A stretch of DNA of 8,351 bases from a bacterium (GTDB lineage Bacteria > JAUVQV01 > DATDCY01): NCBI GenBank assembly GCA_036524115.1, contig DATDCY010000174.1, positions 1 through 8,351 on the forward strand, read 5' to 3'. A program made the translations under genes and the position numbers. Positions 5,851 to 8,351 of the stretch are shown piece after piece; position 1 is the first letter of the stretch, and the number at the start of each line of letters is the position of its first letter. The notes under the pieces were generated by a model. That model was not told where the DNA came from and did not search any database. It saw only the letters and a program-made list of their open reading frames with translations.

Positions 5851-6624
5851 ATGATCAGCGGAAACCGCCTCGTCATCGTGATGCCGGCCTACAACGCCGA
5901 GAAGACCCTGCGGCAGACCTTCGACGAGCTGCCCCACGAGTACGTCGACGAGACCATCCTCGTCGACGACGCCTCGCGGGACGCCACGGCGGCGGTCGCG
6001 CGCGAGCTGGGAATCAGGACGATCATCCACCCCGAGAACCGCGGCTACGGGGGCAACCAGAAGACCTGCTACGCGGCCGCGCTCGCCGCCGGCGCCGACA
6101 TCGTCGTGATGCTCCACCCGGACTACCAGTACTCGCCGCGCCTGGTCACGGCGATGGCATCGATGGTCGCCTCCGGGCACTACGACATCGTGCTGGGCTC
6201 GCGCATCCTCGGCGGCGAGACGCTGCGCGGGGGCATGCCGCGCTACAAGTACGTCGCCAACCGCTTCCTGACGCTTGCCGAGAACCTCGCGCTCGGCGTC
6301 AAGCTCTCCGAGTACCACTCGGGCTTCCGCGCGTACCGCCGCGCGGTCCTCGAGACGCTGCCGCTGGGCGAGAACTCCGACGACTTCGTCTTCGACAACG
6401 AGCTGCTGGTGCAGGCCGTCGCCTTCGGCTTCCGGATCGGCGAGGTGAGCTGCCCGACGAAGTACTTCCCGGACGCCTCCTCGATCAACTTCCGCCGCAG
6501 CGTGCGCTACGGCCTCGGGGTGCTCGGGTGCGCGGGCAAGTTCGTGCTCCGCCGCGCCGGGCTCGGGCACGCGCGGATCTTCTCGCCGGAGGGCCGCAAG
6601 CTGAAGGGGGAAGCGGCGAGCTGA
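5851..6624 (+). CDS. Family 2 glycosyltransferase (dolichyl-phosphate-mannose-synthase-like)
   Basis: 257 residues, single GT-A catalytic domain. Seen: the N-terminal strand VIVMPAYNAEKTL (8-20), acidic pair VDDAS (38-42), ENRGYGGNQ (62-70), the metal/nucleotide-sugar motif HPDYQY (89-94, in place of the usual DxD), GSRILGG (116-122) with the loop that binds the donor, SGFRAYRR (157-164), and FDNELLVQA (181-189), which corresponds to the acceptor-side acidic motif. There is no clear C-terminal membrane anchor, so it is probably cytoplasmic or peripheral. It transfers a sugar from a nucleotide donor, possibly to a polyprenyl-phosphate or glycan acceptor. The start ATG at 5851 has GGAGG 4 nt upstream. 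It is divergent from the heptose-type operon and probably shares control and pathway with it; the actual donor and acceptor are not known. Confidence 0.9.
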   Translation: MISGNRLVIVMPAYNAEKTLRQTFDELPHEYVDETILVDDASRDATAAVARELGIRTIIHPENRGYGGNQKTCYAAALAAGADIVVMLHPDYQYSPRLVTAMASMVASGHYDIVLGSRILGGETLRGGMPRYKYVANRFLTLAENLALGVKLSEYHSGFRAYRRAVLETLPLGENSDDFVFDNELLVQAVAFGFRIGEVSCPTKYFPDASSINFRRSVRYGLGVLGCAGKFVLRRAGLGHARIFSPEGRKLKGEAAS

Positions 6625-6628
6625 GCCG

Positions 6629-6661
6629 GGACCCGGGCCGGCTTGTTCGGCTTCGGGGTCC
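6629..6661. other. GC-rich nested hairpin just after the glycosyltransferase stop
   Basis: Outer arms GGACCC (6629-6634) and GGGTCC (6656-6661) enclose inner arms GCCG (6637-6640) and CGGC (6648-6651) around a 7-base loop. It begins five bases after the TGA at 6622-6624, as a 3'-end hairpin would, but no T-run follows. It may stabilise the mRNA end or take part in factor-dependent termination. Confidence 0.35.
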
Positions 6662-6702
6662 TGTCGCTGCGCACCCCCACCGTACTCCCTTCGGTCCGTC
6701 CG

Positions 6703-6717
6703 GCGGGGGTCCCCCGC
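6703..6717. other. GCGGGGG-T-CCCCCGC palindrome in the convergent spacer
   Basis: A 15-base perfect inverted repeat with a single central base lies in the 156 bp spacer between two convergent genes (6625-6780). As RNA it would fold with a small loop in either orientation, so a bidirectional end-of-transcript structure is possible. There is no U-tract. No gene is recognised in the rest of this spacer. Confidence 0.35.
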
Positions 6718-6780
6718 TCCGCGCCACCCCTTCGCCAGCCGATTCCGGTCGTGGCGTCGGGCTCCGATCGCCGGGAGGAG

Positions 6781-7716
6781 TTAGCCGAGGGCCAGCAGCG
6801 TCAAGCCGGCCAGGACCGCGGTGACGAAGCCCGTCGCGACGTAGAGCGCAAGCACCGGCCGCTGGAAGATCCCCGTGAGGACGGCGAAGGCCGGGATGCT
6901 CGCGACCGGCCCGGAGACGAGCAGCGCCATCGCCGCACCGGCGTTCATGCCCTGCGTCATCAGGCCGCGGATCACCGGCACCGCCGCCACCTGCGGCAGC
7001 GGCACCGGGATCCCGGCGAGCGTCGCGACGAGCACGGAACCGACCCCCTGCGCACCCGCGAGGGCGCGCATCCAGGCGATCGGCACGAAGGCGACGATCG
7101 CCGCCTCGAGGAGGATCGCCGGCACGAAGAAGCGGCCGATGATCCACGCCATGTCCTTGACCATCAGGCCGAAGTACCAGAGGCGCCGCTCCGGGACCTG
7201 GAGCCCCCGGCGCGGGTCGTCGGGGGCGGCGCCCTCCATGCACTTCTCCCGGATGTCGGGGCGCTCGGCCGAGAGGAGGCCCTCGCCCCGGATCCAGCCG
7301 GCCCGCTGCATCCAGACGACGAGGTAGCCGCCCGCGAGACCCGCCGCGACCGCGCTCGCGAGCTTTCCGAAGGCCAGCGCCGGACCGAGCCCGCGGAGGG
7401 TGAGCAGGAAGGCGTCCGGGCTCATCAGGGGCGAGGTGATCAGCAGCGCGAAGACCGGGGCGAGGGGGACTCCGCCGTAGATCAGCGAGACGATCAACGG
7501 GATGACCCCGCAGGAGCAGAGCGGCGAGACCAGCGCGACGCCGACGGCAAAGAGGATGGCGCCGTGCGTGCGCCCGGCCAGCCGCTTGCGGATCCTCTTG
7601 TCGAGCTTGAACGTCTTGATGGCCGCGGCGAGGAGCACGCCGAGAACGAAGATCCACCACATTCGCGCCGTCTCGTCGCGAACGATCCACCAGAAGGTGC
7701 CCCAGTCGAGGTTCAT
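6781..7716 (-). CDS. Permease of the ArsP/DUF318 family (CSCG motif)
   Basis: 311 residues, mostly hydrophobic, with about eight predicted membrane segments in two halves (roughly 17-34, 52-77, 84-107, 113-136 and 188-210, 222-247, 258-283, 287-309) joined by a polar cytoplasmic-type loop (about 138-182). The family signature SPLCSCGVIPL stands at 64-74 (C67, C69), followed by TSPLMSPDAFLLT (94-106). The second half carries the pseudo-repeat counterpart GIPVPLPQVAAVPVI (235-249). Related proteins include ArsP, which exports trivalent organoarsenicals through such cysteines, and other metal/thiol-linked permeases. The substrate here cannot be assigned: no ars regulator, reductase or methyltransferase gene is in the window. 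ATG at 7716 has only a weak, closely spaced AGGA, and TACAAT at 7731-7726 could be a -10 giving a very short leader. It is convergent with the glycosyltransferase and probably unrelated to it. Confidence 0.85.
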   Translation of the reverse strand: MNLDWGTFWWIVRDETARMWWIFVLGVLLAAAIKTFKLDKRIRKRLAGRTHGAILFAVGVALVSPLCSCGVIPLIVSLIYGGVPLAPVFALLITSPLMSPDAFLLTLRGLGPALAFGKLASAVAAGLAGGYLVVWMQRAGWIRGEGLLSAERPDIREKCMEGAAPDDPRRGLQVPERRLWYFGLMVKDMAWIIGRFFVPAILLEAAIVAFVPIAWMRALAGAQGVGSVLVATLAGIPVPLPQVAAVPVIRGLMTQGMNAGAAMALLVSGPVASIPAFAVLTGIFQRPVLALYVATGFVTAVLAGLTLLALG

Positions 7717-7774
7717 GGTCCTGGCATTGTATCCGACGCGTCAGGCGCCGGGTCCACGCCGGCCCGCGCCCGGC

Positions 7775-8252
7775 TCACGCGGGGACCTCCGGCTGCCAGA
7801 CGATGCGGTCGACACCCGCCGGCGGCGGCGCATCGCTGCGGTGTTCGAGGAACTGGGCGCAGCCGCCGAGCGTCAGTTCGCGCCGTCCCCGCGCCGCGCC
7901 CTCGTCCTCGCACGTCAGGCGCAGCAGGCGGCCGCGGCAGGGTCGGGCGCAGCCCTCGCGGTCCCAGGCGCGCCCGTCGAAGACCCAGGGACAGTTGCGG
8001 CTGGCCGTGACGAGAAGCCAGGGGCGGTAGAGGGAAAGGCGCACGCCCGCGGGCAGCGGCGGGACCGCGACGCCCTGGACCAGGTCGTCCACCTCGAAGC
8101 GGCGCACCCCGTAGACCGAGCGCAGGTGCTCGACGAGCGCCGCGGATTCGAGCGCGGACGCGCGCAGCGCCGACGCGGCCCCGGCGGGGACCTCGCCGAA
8201 GGACTGGAAGCCGGGCCCCCGCCGCTGGCGCGCGAGGAGGCGGCCGGCGCGC

Positions 8253-8269
<17 letters not shown>
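7775..8269 (-). CDS. Cysteine-rich C-terminal fragment, U32-peptidase-like (probably truncated at its N-terminus)
   Basis: Open frame of 164 codons, with possible GTG starts at 8269 and 8254. Seen: [11 protein letters not shown] (9-19), [14 protein letters not shown] (53-66), [18 protein letters not shown] (79-96), and five cysteines (C93, C107, C111, C120, C137) in an arrangement that could hold an Fe-S or zinc site. The GRLLxRQRRGP and GVxRxExDxLxQG blocks remind me of the C-terminal half of U32-type proteins, where they follow a barrel portion of well over 100 residues that is absent here. A stop codon lies in frame at 8285-8287 and the bases beyond about 8250 code for another protein on the plus strand. 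So the N-terminal part is missing, either by deletion/rearrangement or by misassembly, and neither GTG is trusted as a true start. Family call is tentative. Confidence 0.5.
8245..8256. other. Putative breakpoint joining two truncated genes head to head
   Basis: To the left, minus-strand codons read as a conserved-looking [11 protein letters not shown] segment that should have more protein before it. To the right, plus-strand codons start abruptly at (R)TGD of an acyl-CoA synthetase. The switch from one to the other occurs within about 10 bases, at a GCGCGC-rich spot. No mobile-element end, target duplication or repeat is visible. Confidence 0.55.

Positions 8270-8351
<82 letters not shown>

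Noticed and set aside
5850-5852. Upstream ATG at 5852 as the start of the deoxyhypusine-synthase-like gene
   Set aside because: It would place the start inside the divergent glycosyltransferase start codon and translate the promoter-like AT-rich spacer; the extra residues resemble nothing conserved.
4312-6570. A 752-codon minus-strand open frame continuous with the nucleotidyltransferase
   Set aside because: Only the last 162 codons look like protein. The upstream part is low-complexity Arg/Ala/Gly/Pro reading of the deoxyhypusine-synthase-like and glycosyltransferase genes, and the coupled ATG at 4800 is the natural start.
4857-6824. 655-codon plus-strand open frame
   Set aside because: It runs antisense to one recognised gene and out of frame through the glycosyltransferase; composition is low-complexity and no domain is visible.
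7726-7731. TACAAT as a firm -10 promoter of the permease
   Set aside because: The hexamer is near consensus but the -35 region has no match and the leader would be only a few bases; kept as a remark in the permease entry.
6485-8010. Long open frames on both strands across the permease (minus 6485-7690, plus 6643-8010)
   Set aside because: Both are out-of-frame or antisense readings of the membrane protein gene and contain charged low-complexity sequence without motifs.

Overview
The window is very GC-rich, except for a short AT-rich island at 5814-5837. It is densely packed, with no gene-free stretch longer than about 160 bp. The content (heptose-type phosphosugar enzymes, an uncharacterised deoxyhypusine-synthase-like protein, a SPASM-type radical SAM protein, a CSCG permease) suggests a Gram-negative bacterium, probably a high-GC deltaproteobacterium of the Geobacter/Desulfuromonadota type. 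That placement is inference from gene content; there is no rRNA or other marker here.

Region 1 (1-5813, minus strand) is one tightly coupled operon of seven genes. In transcription order they are: deoxyhypusine-synthase-like protein (5813-4800), stand-alone RfaE-domain-II-type nucleotidyltransferase (4800-4312), a fusion of a degenerate nucleotidyltransferase domain and a PfkB sugar kinase (4298-2781), GmhA-type sugar-phosphate isomerase (2769-2179), radical SAM protein (2201-1131), HAD-family hydrolase (1078-467), and an aminoglycoside-phosphotransferase-fold kinase that runs off the left edge (470-<1). Four of the junctions overlap or nearly abut (TGATG, a 12-14 bp gap, a 23 bp overlap, a GTGA overlap), so co-translation is likely. 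Isomerase, kinase, phosphatase-fold protein and nucleotidyltransferase match the logic of making a nucleotide-activated heptose from sedoheptulose-7-phosphate. The radical SAM and deoxyhypusine-synthase-like proteins are not part of the textbook route.

Region 2 (5814-6624): a 37 bp AT-rich divergent spacer carries a perfect TATAAT box inside a bulged inverted repeat. Beyond it lies a family 2 glycosyltransferase on the plus strand, the likely user or partner of the sugar made by the operon.

Region 3 (6625-7774): a GC-rich convergent spacer with two hairpins, then an eight-helix-type permease of the ArsP/DUF318 family with its CSCG motif on the minus strand.

Region 4 (7775-8351): the C-terminal part of a cysteine-rich protein resembling peptidase U32-type proteins (minus) meets, head to head, the C-terminal part of an AMP-forming acyl-CoA synthetase (plus). 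Both look cut off at the same place near 8250, which points to a rearrangement or an assembly chimera close to the right end.

The most interesting candidate is the operon itself. It pairs an apparently inactivated nucleotidyltransferase domain, fused in reversed order to a sugar kinase, with an intact stand-alone paralogue next door, and adds two enzymes of unknown role.
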